Shown here in pieces: positions 8,820 to 17,152 of a stretch of 64,000 nt of DNA (the first letter of the stretch is position 1; the number at the start of each line of letters is the position of its first letter). The position numbers and the translations under genes are program-made. The notes below the pieces were generated by a model. The model saw nothing but the letters and a program-made list of their open reading frames with translations, ran no database searches and had not been told where the DNA came from. Origin of the DNA: an uncultured Clostridia bacterium (GTDB lineage Bacteria; Bacillota; Clostridia; Oscillospirales; Acutalibacteraceae); contig CANQGT010000002.1 in NCBI GenBank assembly GCA_947623505.1, positions 1-64,000 on the forward strand. The letters run 5' to 3'.

Positions 8820-8842
8820 GGAGCCGAATTTTTTTCGGCTCC
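8820..8842 (-). terminator. Second terminator hairpin downstream of the alpha/beta hydrolase
   Basis: GGAGCCGAA/TTCGGCTCC form a nine-base-pair stem. On the - strand it is followed by a run of Ts (TTTTTTATT), which separates the hydrolase from the ECF sigma operon. Confidence 0.75.
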
Positions 8843-8866
8843 TTTTCGGCATTTATCTGCACCAAA

Positions 8867-8913
8867 GGCAAAAACCGCCGATAATGCTGACGCATATCGG
8901 CGGTTTTTAACAC
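8867..8913 (-). repeat. 47-bp hairpin repeat, copy 1, acting as terminator
   Basis: The hairpin CCGCCGATA (8875-8883) / TATCGGCGG (8895-8903) lies directly after the hydrolase stop. The 47-bp block matches the reverse complement of 39899-39945 at 44 of 47 positions by eye, including the loop, which plain convergence of terminators would not explain. Confidence 0.7.
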
Positions 8914-8926
8914 GGTCTCATCTATA

Positions 8927-9976
8927 TTATTTTGCCGTCTGATTTTCACTTGAAACGCATTTATCAATGAAATCCGTTACGGTTTTCATAACATCCGGAT
9001 CTTCCCGAACTATAAGCTCATAGTCTATATCGTACAGCTTTGCTTTTTCGTTTTCGGGTATTCCTTTTTTACCGTAACGCTTTTCGGCTTTCGATATTTC
9101 CGCAAAGACACCGCTCAGATATTTTTCCGATTCCTTCGTCTGATAGACGTTATGGGCTTTCCCCTCATAAATTATGCCGGTTATATTTTTCTTTGCCGTA
9201 ACCGCGGGGACCGAAAGAGGCGAATTTTTCAGCGGCACCGAAGTATCCGAATCGCCCTGCAAAATCAAAACCGGCACTTTTTCGGTTTTCATAAGAGCCG
9301 AAGATACCTTGCGCCCTGAGCCTTTTCCTCCCCTGATAACCGAAGCCGCCCACAGAGCGGGACGCAGCCACGGCACGGAAACGCCGATAATTTGCTTTAT
9401 ACTGTCACACAAGGCTCCGACGGAGCTGTTTGGGGGAGAGAGCGCGACAACGCCCGAAATAAATTCTTCGGCAGACGGTGAGATTTGGCAGACGGAGTAC
9501 GCACCCCACGAATGCCCCGCCAATACGATTTTGAATTGTGAAAGCTCGGGACTTTTGCGGGCAAAATCAAGAGCGGCTCCCACGTCCTTTACCGCCTGAT
9601 AAAAACCGCGAAGGGATTTTCCGTCCGAAGCCATCGTGCCTGTATTGTCATATGCCAAAACGGCATATCCCGCCTTGGCGACAGTGCGGATATTCGTTGT
9701 GTAGCTCAGATGCCCGCCGCCCATTCCGTGCGAAAAAATAACCAGCGCTTTCGGCTTTGACGCGCGGCAGGTGTAAACCGCCCCACGCAGCATACAGCCT
9801 TTATCGTTGGGAAATTCAACGGGCGAAGCGTCCAGATCGTCAAAATCTTCGCAGGTAAAATATTTGAGCGACGGATTGCCCTCGCACCTTGCCCCGAACG
9901 CGATTTGCAGGCATATGTGAGCAAGCAAAAGCATAAGCAGGGCAACAATTATAAACGCCGCGATAATCCAATACAT
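8927..9976 (-). CDS. Alpha/beta hydrolase with N-terminal membrane anchor
   Basis: The protein has 349 residues. One hydrophobic helix (about 3-28) anchors an alpha/beta hydrolase domain with an oxyanion-type HGMGGG motif (SHGMGGGHLSY), the nucleophile elbow GHSWGA, an acid-bearing LQGDSDTSVP and a likely catalytic His in GKAHNVY. The family includes serine esterases and peptidases, and the substrate cannot be predicted. AAAGGAGC lies 13 bases upstream of the ATG, a longer spacing than usual. The gene is followed by two hairpins and appears monocistronic. Confidence 0.8.
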   Translation of the reverse strand: MYWIIAAFIIVALLMLLLAHICLQIAFGARCEGNPSLKYFTCEDFDDLDASPVEFPNDKGCMLRGAVYTCRASKPKALVIFSHGMGGGHLSYTTNIRTVAKAGYAVLAYDNTGTMASDGKSLRGFYQAVKDVGAALDFARKSPELSQFKIVLAGHSWGAYSVCQISPSAEEFISGVVALSPPNSSVGALCDSIKQIIGVSVPWLRPALWAASVIRGGKGSGRKVSSALMKTEKVPVLILQGDSDTSVPLKNSPLSVPAVTAKKNITGIIYEGKAHNVYQTKESEKYLSGVFAEISKAEKRYGKKGIPENEKAKLYDIDYELIVREDPDVMKTVTDFIDKCVSSENQTAK

Positions 9977-10027
9977 TTTTAATCAGATAAGCTCCTTTCA
10001 TATTTTGCCGATGAAACATATCTCAAA

Positions 10028-10064
10028 ATAAGGTGAGAAAGAAAAATCTCTCCCACCTTGATTT
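10028..10064 (-). terminator. Terminator of the leu operon
   Basis: A hairpin with AAGGTG/CACCTT arms and a partly paired GAGA/TCTC interior lies directly after leuB. On the - strand it is followed by TTATTTT, a weak U-tract. Confidence 0.55.
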
Positions 10065-10065
10065 T

Positions 10066-11136
10066 TTAAATCAGAGACGAGACGAGGTCGCCCATCTGCG
10101 ACGTTGTTACCGTTTGGATGCCCTCTTCAAAAATATCGGGAGTCCTCGCCTTTTTTAGAGCGGCGTCTACCGCCTTTTCGATCGCGTCCGCCGCCTGCGA
10201 TTCGCCGAAAGAGTAGCGCAGCATCATAGCGCCCGAAAGTATCGTTGCAAGCGGATTTGCCTTTTGCTGCCCCGCAATATCGGGCGCGGAGCCGTGGATA
10301 GGCTCGTAAAGCCCGAAAGTGCCCTCCGCGAGTGACGCCGAAGCCAGCATACCTATAGAGCCGCTTATCATAGACGCCTCATCGGAAAGAATATCGCCGA
10401 AAATATTTGAGGTTACTATCGTGTCAAACTGACCGGGATTTCTCACAAGCTGCATGGCGCAGTTATCAACATACATATACGACAGCTCGACCTCGGGGTA
10501 ATCCTTGGCGACTTCCTCGGCTACCTTTCGCCAGAGCCTTGAAGATTCCAGAACGTTCGCCTTATCAACGCAGGTGAGCTTTTTGCCGCGTTTCATCGCG
10601 TATTCAAAGCCCGCTTTAACGATGCGTTTTATTTCGGGAACGGTGTAGCGTTCCGTATCGTAAGCGCCGACAACGCCGTTTTCCTCATAAGTTGCCCTGT
10701 CGCCGAAATAAATGCCGCCGGTGAGCTCGCGCACTATAAGAATATCAAGCCCGCCGCCGATTATCTCCTCTTTTATGGGAGAGGCGTTTTTAAGCGGCGC
10801 GAAGATTTTCGCGGGGCGGAGATTAGCGAAAAGCCCCAGATCCTCGCGTATCGCGAGCAGACCTTTTTCAGGTCGGTTGTTTCCGGGCTGAGTATCCCAC
10901 TTGGGGCCGCCTACCGCGCCCAAAAGCACCGCGTCCGAAGCCTTGCATGCCGCCGCCGTTTCGGCGGGATACGGCACGCCCGTTTCGTCTATCGCGCATC
11001 CGCCCAAAAGCCGATAAATATATTCGATTTCAAAGCCGAATTTTTCACCCGCTCTGTCAAGCACCTTTACGCACTCGTCAACGATTTCGGGGCCTATCCC
11101 GTCGCCCTTAAGAACGGTTACCTTATATTTTTTCAT
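10066..11136 (-). CDS. leuB: 3-isopropylmalate dehydrogenase
   Basis: The 356-residue protein is the usual length for LeuB, which oxidatively decarboxylates 3-isopropylmalate to 2-oxoisocaproate with NAD+. It has the N-terminal [11 protein letters not shown], the substrate-loop arginines in ANLRPAK and [10 protein letters not shown], the catalytic lysine in CVDKANVL, the metal-binding Asp cluster ([13 protein letters not shown]) and the [14 protein letters not shown] cofactor segment. The start overlaps the methyltransferase gene by 14 bp. It is the last gene of the T-box controlled leu operon. No leuC or leuD is present here. Confidence 0.96.
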   Translation of the reverse strand: MKKYKVTVLKGDGIGPEIVDECVKVLDRAGEKFGFEIEYIYRLLGGCAIDETGVPYPAETAAACKASDAVLLGAVGGPKWDTQPGNNRPEKGLLAIREDLGLFANLRPAKIFAPLKNASPIKEEIIGGGLDILIVRELTGGIYFGDRATYEENGVVGAYDTERYTVPEIKRIVKAGFEYAMKRGKKLTCVDKANVLESSRLWRKVAEEVAKDYPEVELSYMYVDNCAMQLVRNPGQFDTIVTSNIFGDILSDEASMISGSIGMLASASLAEGTFGLYEPIHGSAPDIAGQQKANPLATILSGAMMLRYSFGESQAADAIEKAVDAALKKARTPDIFEEGIQTVTTSQMGDLVSSLI

Positions 11137-11902
11137 ATTTATCCTCCAAAGACTGATTTTTTATCGCTTTCATTCTAAGCCTGACATAATCGGCATACCA
11201 CTTGCCGTCCCTGTAAAGAACGGGGCGGCAGAGTTCCTCGACGCGGGCAATTATTTCGCCTTTTGTCTTTGCGTCTATACCCATAAACGCGCCGCCTCTG
11301 AACATATTTATCCAATCAGCGAGTCCGCTTTCGCCCGCCAATTCGGTCGGTCTCTCAAAAAGCGAGGCGTATTTTACCGTGAAGCCGCTTTTTTCGAGCA
11401 GCGCTCCGAAAGCGCCTATCGAGCCCGTGTTGGAATTGTGGGAATATTTCAATCCGCGCTCCTTAAAGGCTTCCGAAAGCGCGCTGTGAATTGCCGAAAC
11501 ATTGCTCTTTCCGCCGAATTCAAAAACAAGCTCGCCGCCCGGTTTCAAATTTCGGGCAATATTCTTCACAAGCGCTTTGTGGTCGTCTATCCAGTGAAAA
11601 ACGGCGTTTGAAAAAATCACATCCGCCTTTTCGTCAAGATGAAAGCCGCAGGCGTCACCCTGAAAAAACTTTATTTGAGGGTGTAGCGCCTTTGCCTTTT
11701 TAACCATTTCGGAATCGGCGTCTATGCCGAAAGTCCTGTAACCTCTCGCACAAAGCGCCTCGGTGAGCGCTCCGTTGCCGCAGCCCAAATCCAGAACAAG
11801 ACTGCCGCCCGGCGCGGTGATAAGCTCCAAAAGCTCCTCGCCGTACTTATGCACAAATTTAAAATTATCCGTGTAGCCGTCGGCGTTCCATTTGATATTC
11901 AT
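11123..11902 (-). CDS. SAM-dependent methyltransferase (trans-aconitate methyltransferase-like)
   Basis: The 259-residue class I methyltransferase has the SAM-binding motif [15 protein letters not shown], an acidic motif II (GIDADSEMV) and a post-[13 protein letters not shown] segment that resembles trans-aconitate 2-methyltransferases. It lies between leuA and leuB, overlaps leuB by 14 bp and starts 19 bp after leuA, so it is part of the leucine transcript. Methylation of a tricarboxylate-like intermediate or by-product of isopropylmalate metabolism is conceivable, but this is inference. The usual position of leuC/leuD is taken by this gene. Confidence 0.85.
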   Translation of the reverse strand: MNIKWNADGYTDNFKFVHKYGEELLELITAPGGSLVLDLGCGNGALTEALCARGYRTFGIDADSEMVKKAKALHPQIKFFQGDACGFHLDEKADVIFSNAVFHWIDDHKALVKNIARNLKPGGELVFEFGGKSNVSAIHSALSEAFKERGLKYSHNSNTGSIGAFGALLEKSGFTVKYASLFERPTELAGESGLADWINMFRGGAFMGIDAKTKGEIIARVEELCRPVLYRDGKWYADYVRLRMKAIKNQSLEDKYEKI

Positions 11903-11921
11903 AAGAAAGTTTTCACTTCTT

Positions 11922-13658
11922 TCAGCATATGTCGAATATGCCGGGCATCGTATCGTCGCGCATCGTATCCGCCTGATCGCGGTTTACGGCGCACACTATG
12001 CCTTTCATTGAGGCGTAGCTGATATTATGGCTTACGCCGATACCGAAAACGTCCTTGCCCTGCGGATTTTTAAGATGAATATAGCTTATCGCCTTTGAAT
12101 CGCTGCCGACCGAGATAGCGTGCTCGCTGTAATCCACAAATTCGTAATCGGTTATGCCGATCTCTCTTATGGCAGAGAAAAACGCGCCGATGGGGCCGCT
12201 GCCCGTGCCCTCTATTTTTACGGGTGCGCCGTCCTTATACTTTATCTCACCGCTGAAATGGACGGTGGTGAGATAATCTTCCTCGTTCTTTTCTTCGTAG
12301 ACCTTATAGTTGAGAAGCCTGTAAGGGCCGCAAACATTTCTGTATTCCTTTTGGAAGAGATCGAACACCTCCGAGCTCAGAAGCTCCTTTCCCTTGACAT
12401 CGCAGGCGTGTTTTACGACGGCGCCGAACTCGGCGTGCATCGCCTTCGGCATTTTTATGCCGTATTCATTCGCGAGAACAAACGCCGCGCCACCCTTTCC
12501 GCTTTGGGAATTTATGCGGATAACGGGTTCGTATTCCCTGCCCACATCCGCGGGATCTATCGGCAGATAAGGCACCTCCCAATAGTCGGAATGCGTTTCA
12601 TCCATATAATTTTTGCCCTTGTTGATAGCGTCCTGATGAGAGCCCGAAAAAGCGGTGAACACCAGCTCGCCCGCGTACGGCTGACGCGGCGGCACCTTCA
12701 TTCTCGTGGTGCGCTCGTAAACCTCTTTAATTTCGTTTATATTGCTGAAATCAAGCTTAGGGTCAACGCCCTGAGTCCACATATTAAGGGCAAGAGTAAC
12801 CATATCGACGTTGCCCGTGCGCTCGCCGTTGCCGAAAAGGGTGCCCTCCACCCTGTCCGCTCCCGCCATAAGAGCGAGTTCGGTAGCCGCGACGCCCTCG
12901 CCTCTGTCGTTATGCGGGTGGAGCGAGATTATGGCGCAGTCGCGGTTTTTAAGATGACGGCAGAAATACTCTATCTGATCCGCATAGCCGTTTGGCGTTG
13001 AACATTCAACGGTCGACGGCAGGTTGAGGATTATGGGATTTTCCGGAGTAGGCCGCATAACATTCATTACCTCTTCGCAAATCTTTACGGCGTTATCCAT
13101 TTCGGTGCCTGTAAACGATTCGGGCGAATATTCATACCTGATATTCATATCGGGATTTTTTTCAAGCTCTTTATCGGTAAGCTCCTTTATGAGCTTCGCG
13201 CCGTTTACGGCAATATCTATAACGCCCTGCATATCGGTTCTGAATACCACCTTGCGCTGAAGCGTAGAGGTGGAATTATAGAAATGAACGATCACGTTTT
13301 TCGCACCGCGTATAGCCTCAAACGTCTTTTTGATAAGATGCTCGCGAGCCTGAACAAGCACCTGAATCGTAACGTCGTCGGGAATATAGCCGCCGTCTAT
13401 AAGCGTTCTTAAAATTTCGTACTCGGTTTCGGAGGCGGACGGAAATCCCACCTCGATTTCCTTTACGCCTATTTTCAGCAGAGTGTTGAAAAGCTCTAAC
13501 TTTTCCTGAAGATTCATAGGATCGACAAGCGCCTGATTGCCGTCTCTCAAATCAACGGAGCACCATATCGGCGCTTTGGTGATCACCTTATCCGGCCACG
13601 TTCTGTCCGGAATGTTGATGGGTTTGAACGGGATATACTTTTTGTATCCGCTGAGCAT
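11922..13658 (-). CDS. leuA: 2-isopropylmalate synthase (LeuA type 2)
   Basis: This 578-residue enzyme condenses 2-oxoisovalerate with acetyl-CoA, the committed step of leucine synthesis. It opens with LSGYKKYIPFKPINIPDRTW, typical of the yeast/actinobacterial LeuA2 subfamily. It has the metal-binding SVDLRDGNQAL and HPHNDRGEG and the NGERTGN segment, and a C-terminal LeuA dimer/regulatory domain. The ATG at 13658 (GGAG at usual spacing) was chosen because an upstream start at 13688 would lie inside the leader terminator. Expression is controlled by the T-box leader immediately upstream. Confidence 0.96.
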   Translation of the reverse strand: MLSGYKKYIPFKPINIPDRTWPDKVITKAPIWCSVDLRDGNQALVDPMNLQEKLELFNTLLKIGVKEIEVGFPSASETEYEILRTLIDGGYIPDDVTIQVLVQAREHLIKKTFEAIRGAKNVIVHFYNSTSTLQRKVVFRTDMQGVIDIAVNGAKLIKELTDKELEKNPDMNIRYEYSPESFTGTEMDNAVKICEEVMNVMRPTPENPIILNLPSTVECSTPNGYADQIEYFCRHLKNRDCAIISLHPHNDRGEGVAATELALMAGADRVEGTLFGNGERTGNVDMVTLALNMWTQGVDPKLDFSNINEIKEVYERTTRMKVPPRQPYAGELVFTAFSGSHQDAINKGKNYMDETHSDYWEVPYLPIDPADVGREYEPVIRINSQSGKGGAAFVLANEYGIKMPKAMHAEFGAVVKHACDVKGKELLSSEVFDLFQKEYRNVCGPYRLLNYKVYEEKNEEDYLTTVHFSGEIKYKDGAPVKIEGTGSGPIGAFFSAIREIGITDYEFVDYSEHAISVGSDSKAISYIHLKNPQGKDVFGIGVSHNISYASMKGIVCAVNRDQADTMRDDTMPGIFDIC

Positions 13659-13690
13659 AAAAATTTCTCCTTTCTTTTTTAGGAGCATTA

Positions 13691-13972
13691 AAAAAACGCC
13701 CCTATATGATATAGGGGCGTAGCAAAATACTACACGGTACCACCCTACTTCAGCGGATGCCTCCGCCCTTTAGCATCATACAATGCCTTAACGCTTAACG
13801 CCGTTACGCGTCTGCTCCTATTATCGGACACGCCGAACTTTCAAAGCAGCGACTCCACGGAGAGCTATACATTATAATTCCCGTATCGGCTTTCACCTGC
13901 CGCCGACTCTCTGCAACTGAAAACTATAATCTTTTTCCGCTTCACAGTCTTTATGGGTACTGTTTTATTCAG
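13691..13972 (-). promoter_or_regulatory. T-box leader (predicted leucine tRNA sensing) of the leu operon
   Basis: Read on the - strand, the leader carries a stem I with the conserved AGAGAG and GGTGAAAGCC distal elements (about 13880-13912). It also has the T-box antiterminator motif AGGGTGGTACCGTG (about 13735-13748) and a strong terminator ACGCCCCTAT/ATAGGGGCGT followed by seven Ts (13691-13720). A CTC triplet at 13862-13864 is a candidate Leu specifier, but the specifier loop was not resolved with confidence. Uncharged tRNA-Leu would stabilise the antiterminator. This explains the gene-free stretch 13659-14016. Confidence 0.9.
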
Positions 13973-13979
13973 TAAATTT

Positions 13980-14007
13980 ATTATAGCATTATTTTTTTGA
14001 TTGTCAA
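13980..14007 (-). promoter_or_regulatory. Consensus sigma-A promoter of the leu operon
   Basis: On the - strand a perfect TTGACA (14007-14002) and a perfect TATAAT (13985-13980) are spaced by 16 bp, about ten bases before the start of the T-box leader. Confidence 0.85.
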
Positions 14008-14016
14008 GCCCCGACT

Positions 14017-14658
14017 TTAAAGCTGCGAATAGCCGTAGCCGTTGGCGATAGCGTCCACCTGAACGCCCTGCCTGCAAAGCGGGCAGTTTCTTGAATTGTA
14101 GACCTCGTATCCGGGCAGATCCTCCTCGGTAAAGATCGAGTTCACCTCTATGCCCCTTATCATATGCGCGGCACTGAAAGCCGCCGATATGCCGACTACC
14201 GTGCCGCCGTAGTAACCGACGCTCTCTATCGCCCTTTCAACGGTTCTTCCGCTCGTGATGCAGGACATAAGAATTATCACACGGCAGCCCCTTATCATTC
14301 TTTGCAGGTTATCGCGGAAGATGAGATTGCCCTGAGCGTCATATTCCGAGCCGAGGACGAAAAGATTCGGATTCGGATTGGGCGACATCATAGTGGGGCG
14401 CGCGAGCTCATGGGCGAGATATGCGCCGAGAGTCTGCGTTTCATAAAGGCAGAGCACCGTATCGGCCTCAATGCCCCTTGTGTTGTAGTATTCGGCAAGC
14501 AGCATCGCCGCGTCGGTGGAAACTCCGTGATTGTGCTTTATATCCGAAGTGCCTACATAGTAATTTATATGAGCGTTGGCAGTTATGAAATGCCCGTGTT
14601 TTACCCTTATGAACACCCTTTCGTCTCTGGGTGAGGTTATTCTTATAACATTATCCAT
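14017..14658 (-). CDS. Phosphoribosyltransferase-fold protein (PyrE-like, atypical)
   Basis: The 213-residue protein resembles the clostridial group annotated as orotate phosphoribosyltransferase-like. The PRPP-binding loop reads VIILMSCITSGRT, where true enzymes have two acidic residues before I-T-T-G, so phosphoribosyl transfer is doubtful. The C-terminus has a CPLCRQG pair of cysteines followed by DAIANGYGYSQL, both typical of this group and absent from PyrE. It has its own promoter (14678-14706). A ligand-sensing or regulatory role is possible. No pyrimidine gene is adjacent. Confidence 0.75.
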   Translation of the reverse strand: MDNVIRITSPRDERVFIRVKHGHFITANAHINYYVGTSDIKHNHGVSTDAAMLLAEYYNTRGIEADTVLCLYETQTLGAYLAHELARPTMMSPNPNPNLFVLGSEYDAQGNLIFRDNLQRMIRGCRVIILMSCITSGRTVERAIESVGYYGGTVVGISAAFSAAHMIRGIEVNSIFTEEDLPGYEVYNSRNCPLCRQGVQVDAIANGYGYSQL

Positions 14659-14677
14659 AAAATCGCCTCTTTATTTA

Positions 14678-14706
14678 ATTTTACAATATGGGAAACGGCT
14701 TTTCAA
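14678..14706 (-). promoter_or_regulatory. Sigma-A promoter of the PRTase-like gene
   Basis: On the - strand TTGAAA (14706-14701) and TAAAAT (14683-14678) are separated by 17 bp, and the start codon is 20 bp downstream. Confidence 0.6.
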
Positions 14707-14850
14707 CAATGCCGCGTGTAGAAAAGTATTAAACGATTTTAGCAATTTTATACAAACGGCTCTAATCTCCGCAAACCGGTTTACCGACAAAAAGGGGCGC
14801 TCGGCTTTTTATCGACGCATAAGGAAGTAAATATGCGGGGGCAAAAGTTA

Positions 14851-15747
14851 TTACGGCTGTTTCATATCGTATTCCCCAAAGCCCGTTTTGACTTCGGTGA
14901 GAAAACGCTCCGCAACCGAGGTGAAGGTCTGGTACTTGTTCCAAATGAGAAAGAGCTTTGTTTCAAGTCTCGGCGTCAGCGGGCGGAACACAAGCCCGCT
15001 CTCAGGGGCGGTGTTTACAAGCCCGGCAAAGGTGAGTTGATAGCCGAGTCCCTCTTTTACAAAGACCGACGCATTATACGCAAGCCTGAAAGAGCCTTCC
15101 AAATGCAGGTCATGGATCCGCTCGCCGCACCATTTTGCAATGTCGTTTTGCCACCCCTGTTCCGAGGAAAACAGCGGCAGCCCCAAAAGGTCGTCAACAG
15201 TGACGGCTTTTTTCTTCGCAAGCGGAGCGTCATGCGGCATCACCACGCCCCAAATATCCGCCTCCGGAAACGGAAGATACTCGTATTTTCGGGCGTCTGG
15301 CGTATCGCACACGACGGCAAAATCCAAAAGTCCGCGATCCAGCTTTTCGGTGACCTGCTCTGTATCCCCGCTTGTAATGTGATAATTTAAGTCCGGGTAA
15401 ACGGTTTTCAACTTGCGTATCTCCCTTGCAAGATAGCGAATCTGATATGACTCAGCCAGCCCCAAAAACAGCTCGCCTCCGGTGATATCGTCCAGCGAAA
15501 GGAATTCCTTTTCGATTTTGTCCGCCATAGTGACAAGGCTTTCCGCCCGATCACGAAGGAGTATTCCTTCATCGGTCAGGGAAATGCTGAAGCTGTGCCG
15601 TTTGAACAGCTTTTTTCCAAGCTCATCCTCCAATGCCCGAAGCGTTTTGGACAGCGTTGGTTGTGTGACATGCAGAATCTCCGCCGCCTTTGTCATATTT
15701 TCTTCTCTTGCAATGGCTAAAAAATAGCGAAGAGTGCGAATTTCCAT
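14851..15747 (-). CDS. LysR-family transcriptional regulator
   Basis: The 298-residue protein has the N-terminal winged helix (MEIRTLRYFLAIAREENMTKAAEILHVTQPTLSKTLR pattern, residues 1-37) and a periplasmic-binding-protein-like effector domain (about 90-290). It is divergent from the small protein/hydrolase/flavodoxin operon. A perfect inverted repeat (15762-15782) lies between the gene and that operon and overlaps the leader of lysR itself, so autorepression and activation of the neighbour are likely. A second copy of the site precedes a paralogous hydrolase at 30 kb. Confidence 0.93.
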   Translation of the reverse strand: MEIRTLRYFLAIAREENMTKAAEILHVTQPTLSKTLRALEDELGKKLFKRHSFSISLTDEGILLRDRAESLVTMADKIEKEFLSLDDITGGELFLGLAESYQIRYLAREIRKLKTVYPDLNYHITSGDTEQVTEKLDRGLLDFAVVCDTPDARKYEYLPFPEADIWGVVMPHDAPLAKKKAVTVDDLLGLPLFSSEQGWQNDIAKWCGERIHDLHLEGSFRLAYNASVFVKEGLGYQLTFAGLVNTAPESGLVFRPLTPRLETKLFLIWNKYQTFTSVAERFLTEVKTGFGEYDMKQP

Positions 15748-15761
15748 ATTGGGCCCTCCTT

Positions 15762-15782
15762 GATATTCTCAAAAAGAATATC
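15762..15782. promoter_or_regulatory. Predicted LysR operator, site 1
   Basis: GATATTCT-CAAAA-AGAATATC is a perfect inverted repeat with eight-base arms and fits the LysR T-N11-A rule. It ends 20 bp upstream of a -35-like TAGCAA (15803-15808), which pairs with TATACT (15826-15831) at 17 bp. The core ATTCTCAAA recurs at 30121-30129. Confidence 0.75.
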
Positions 15783-15871
15783 ACGATATTCATTATAGCC
15801 ATTAGCAACGAAGAGGTCAATATGCTATACTGTGAATGTCAGAAAAAACCGTACTCGGAAAGGATGAGATG

Positions 15872-16099
15872 ATGAGCGAACAAACGGAGAGTCTGCTCTC
15901 GGGTATGGCAGACGCGGGATGCCGGGCGGAAGAAATATGCAGAGCCGAGCGCATATTGAAAGAGGGCAGCCCGAGCGAGCTTACCAAATTTCTCAAACAA
16001 TGCCGCTGCGACCTGCTTGAGCAGATGCACGAAAGTCAAAAACGGGTAGACCTTATGGATTATCTGATACGGAAAGCGGAAAAGCTTTCAATGAAATAG
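15872..16099 (+). CDS. Small conserved protein of unknown function
   Basis: The 75-residue protein is mostly helical and charged, with no membrane segment. Its C-terminal half (LTKFLKQCRCDLLEQMHESQ and onward) looks like an amphipathic helix that could form a coiled coil, similar to effector tails of MerR-type regulators, but no DNA-binding domain is present. An ATG at 15869 or 15872 fits the ribosome binding site GGAAAGGA. It lies 20 bp upstream of the hydrolase, in the operon divergent from lysR. No function is assigned. Confidence 0.65.
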   Translation: MSEQTESLLSGMADAGCRAEEICRAERILKEGSPSELTKFLKQCRCDLLEQMHESQKRVDLMDYLIRKAEKLSMK

Positions 16100-16118
16100 C
16101 GAAAGGATGGCATACATT

Positions 16119-17117
16119 ATGAAAAAAGAAGAACTGAAACTGACGGCAAAATGGGATAAGACCTTCCCGAAAAGCGAAAAGGTAGACCACAGCAAGGTGA
16201 CCTTTGTAAACCGTTACGGCATCACGCTGGCGGCGGATTTGTATGTTCCGAAAAATGCGGAGGGCAAGCTATCGGCGATTGCGGTTTGCGGCCCCTTTGG
16301 AGCGGTGAAGGAGCAGGCGGCGGGTCTTTATGCTCAGACCATGGCGGAGCGTGGATTTCTGACGATTGCCTTTGACCCCTCGTTTACCGGCGAGAGCGGC
16401 GGCAATGTCCGTTATATGGCATCGCCCGATATAAATACCGAGGATTTTATGGCGGCGGTGGATTTCCTGTCGCTGCATGATAAAGTCGATCCGAACCGCA
16501 TCGGGATCATCGGCATCTGCGGCTGGGGCGGCATGGCACTCAACGCGGCGGCGCTGGACACGAGAGTAAAAGCGACCGTGGCTTCCACAATGTACGATAT
16601 GACAAGGGTAAACGCCAACGGATATTTTGACAGTGAGAACAGCGAGGAAGCCCGCTATCAGAAAAAGTCGGCTATATGCGCTCAACGGCTTGCGGACTTA
16701 AAGGCGGGATATTACGCTCTCGGAGGCGGCGTTGTCGATCCGCTGCCGGATGACGCTCCGTTTTTTGTAAAAGATTATTATGATTACTACAAGACCGAGC
16801 GCGGCTATCATCCCCGCAGCCTTAATTCCAACGGCGGCTGGAATGTGATCGGCTGTGAATCCTTTATAAACCAGCCGATTTTAAAATACAGCAATGAAAT
16901 CCGCAGCGCCGTGCTGATCATGCACGGTGAAAAGGCGCACTCCTGTTATTTTTCAAAGGACGCATACGCCAATATGACCAAGGACAGCAAATACACGGAA
17001 AACAAGGAACTGATGATTATCCCAAATGCCGTTCACACCGATCTGTATGACGGCGGCGGGAAGAACGCCATTCCGTTTGATAAGCTGAAATGTTTCTTCA
17101 CGAAATATTTAAAATAA
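16119..17117 (+). CDS. Alpha/beta hydrolase (dienelactone hydrolase / YcjY-like), paralogue 1
   Basis: The 332-residue hydrolase has a Cys at the nucleophile elbow (GICGWGG, Cys134), as in dienelactone-hydrolase-like enzymes. It also has a conserved DPSFTGESGG segment, an acid region near HGEKAHS and a catalytic His in AVHTDLYD. The substrate is unknown. It is highly similar to the protein at 29044-30027. The ATG at 16119 was chosen because GAAAGGA sits at normal distance, whereas the ATG at 16107 overlaps that site. The operon continues with the flavodoxin-reductase fusion, which suggests a redox or detoxification pathway. Confidence 0.85.
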   Translation: MKKEELKLTAKWDKTFPKSEKVDHSKVTFVNRYGITLAADLYVPKNAEGKLSAIAVCGPFGAVKEQAAGLYAQTMAERGFLTIAFDPSFTGESGGNVRYMASPDINTEDFMAAVDFLSLHDKVDPNRIGIIGICGWGGMALNAAALDTRVKATVASTMYDMTRVNANGYFDSENSEEARYQKKSAICAQRLADLKAGYYALGGGVVDPLPDDAPFFVKDYYDYYKTERGYHPRSLNSNGGWNVIGCESFINQPILKYSNEIRSAVLIMHGEKAHSCYFSKDAYANMTKDSKYTENKELMIIPNAVHTDLYDGGGKNAIPFDKLKCFFTKYLK

Positions 17118-17152
17118 AAATATATCAAAAGGGCAGAAACGGAGGAATTAAA

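Noticed and set aside
13659-14016. Possible small gene upstream of leuA
   Set aside because: The region is fully explained by the promoter and T-box leader, and the upstream extension of leuA would lie inside the terminator.
16119-17117. Serine nucleophile motif in the two paralogous hydrolases
   Set aside because: Both have GICGWGG at the elbow, that is a Cys and not a Ser, so a classical serine esterase call was not made.
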